Shown here piece by piece: positions 61,802 to 62,103 of a stretch of 62,103 bases of DNA; position 1 is the first letter of the stretch; each line of letters begins with the position of its first letter. The notes below the pieces were generated by a model that saw nothing but the letters and a program-made list of their open reading frames with translations, was not told the DNA's origin and made no database searches. The position numbers and the translations under genes are program-made. Source of the stretch: Paenibacillus sp. cl123 (lineage in GTDB: Bacteria > Bacillota > Bacilli > Paenibacillales > NBRC-103111); assembly GCF_900101595.1 (NCBI RefSeq), contig NZ_FMYY01000033.1, forward strand, positions 1 through 62,103. The letters run 5' to 3'.

Positions 61802-61834
61802 CCTTGTCTGAACCCATACTTTCGAGCATGGGGA

Positions 61835-61951
61835 GGGAATTGGATATGGGCTTCCAACCGCTGTTAAAGTCGTGTTCTTTGAATGTATGAAGTGGTATGA
61901 ACACGACTTTAAAGGCGGCCGCTATCGCTTTTCCACCCCATATCCATTCCC
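61835..61951. repeat. Long imperfect palindrome with a perfect 14-bp core
   Basis: The core arms TTAAAGTCGTGTTC (61864-61877) and GAACACGACTTTAA (61899-61912) are perfect. Outside, GGGAATTGGATATGGG... on the left mirrors ...CCCATATCCATTCCC on the right with small insertions. The total is about 117 bp. It lies between the end of the CxxC protein and its terminator and encodes nothing visible. The rest of 61645-61957 is AT-rich with the sites listed. Confidence 0.6.
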
Positions 61952-61957
61952 TTTCTT

Positions 61958-62103
61958 CTACTCTGTGCTTTCTTCTCTAGAGCCGATCCTGTCTTCAATC
62001 CGGTACTCGTATCCATGAACTCCCTTGTAATATTCCGGGTACATTTCCCCCTCACATGCTTCGCATGAAAACTGCGGCGGCACTTCTGGATCTCCATCGT
62101 CCA
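61958..62103 (-). CDS. Small CxxC protein (5' end off window)
   Basis: The C-terminal 48 codons of a minus-strand gene run to the right edge without a start. The text includes PPQFSCEACEGEMYPEYYKG and YEYRIEDRIGS, a CxxC zinc-ribbon-like motif with acidic tail found in small uncharacterised Bacillota proteins. The stop TAG is at 61958-61960. An alternative frame (61909-62097) lacks this pattern and is rejected. Confidence 0.55.
   Translation of the reverse strand, partial: DDGDPEVPPQFSCEACEGEMYPEYYKGVHGYEYRIEDRIGSREESTE

Noticed and set aside
61909..62097. 62-codon minus-strand frame at the right edge
   Set aside because: The overlapping frame with CxxC motif and normal composition is the better coding candidate.

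Overview
The window looks like a chromosomal segment of a Paenibacillus or close relative (spore-forming, moderately GC-rich Bacillota). The signs are CotF-type spore coat proteins, a surface protein with three S-layer homology repeats, YesM/YesN-type two-component pairs, LplB/LplC-type sugar permeases, strong AGGAGG ribosome binding sites with GTG and TTG starts, and cre-like catabolite sites. No rRNA or tRNA gene was seen. Most of the window is carbohydrate uptake and catabolism.

Layout. (1) 1-14063, minus strand: a large secreted protein cut by the left edge, an ABC importer, a YesM/YesN pair, and a sugar-acid operon (aldolase, SDR dehydrogenase, mutarotase, enolase-superfamily dehydratase) facing an IclR regulator at 14325. 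(2) 15-23.6 kb is an accessory zone. It holds an ECF sigma factor fused to a DUF1835-type domain, two pairs of small coat proteins flanking an alcohol dehydrogenase, an Erm rRNA methylase with leader peptide and two intrinsic terminators, acetyltransferases (one broken), a VOC protein and a CRISPR relic of type I-C repeat style. (3) 23.8-37.4 kb: an ATPase-less importer with an intracellular alkaline-phosphatase-superfamily enzyme and a histidine phosphatase, a divergent membrane-bound AraC regulator, and a 1617-residue S-layer-anchored protein carrying two copies of the same phosphatase fold, one of them apparently dead.

(4) 37.7-51.5 kb: accC, accB and pxpC-pxpB-pxpA, a divergent isomerase/oxidoreductase pair, a third importer and a second YesN/YesM pair. 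Four promoters here share a box (G/A)TCCACCA exactly 50 nt upstream of a TATAAT -10, so the oxoprolinase/biotin operon, the isomerase operon and the importer are probably one regulon. (5) 51.7-60.7 kb: a DeoR regulator, a TarJ-like dehydrogenase, a Ugp-like importer, a cytoplasmic glycerophosphodiesterase, a ribulokinase-family kinase and a secreted TagC-like protein. Together these read as uptake and breakdown of a teichoic-acid-type phosphodiester such as glycerophospho-ribitol. (6) The right end has an MgtC-family membrane protein, a large imperfect palindrome and a cut-off small CxxC protein.

None of the four importers encodes an ATPase, so all presumably share one encoded elsewhere. The strongest candidates for something new are the teichoic-type phosphodiester cluster, the surface and intracellular phosphatase pair with its importer, and the four-promoter regulon.
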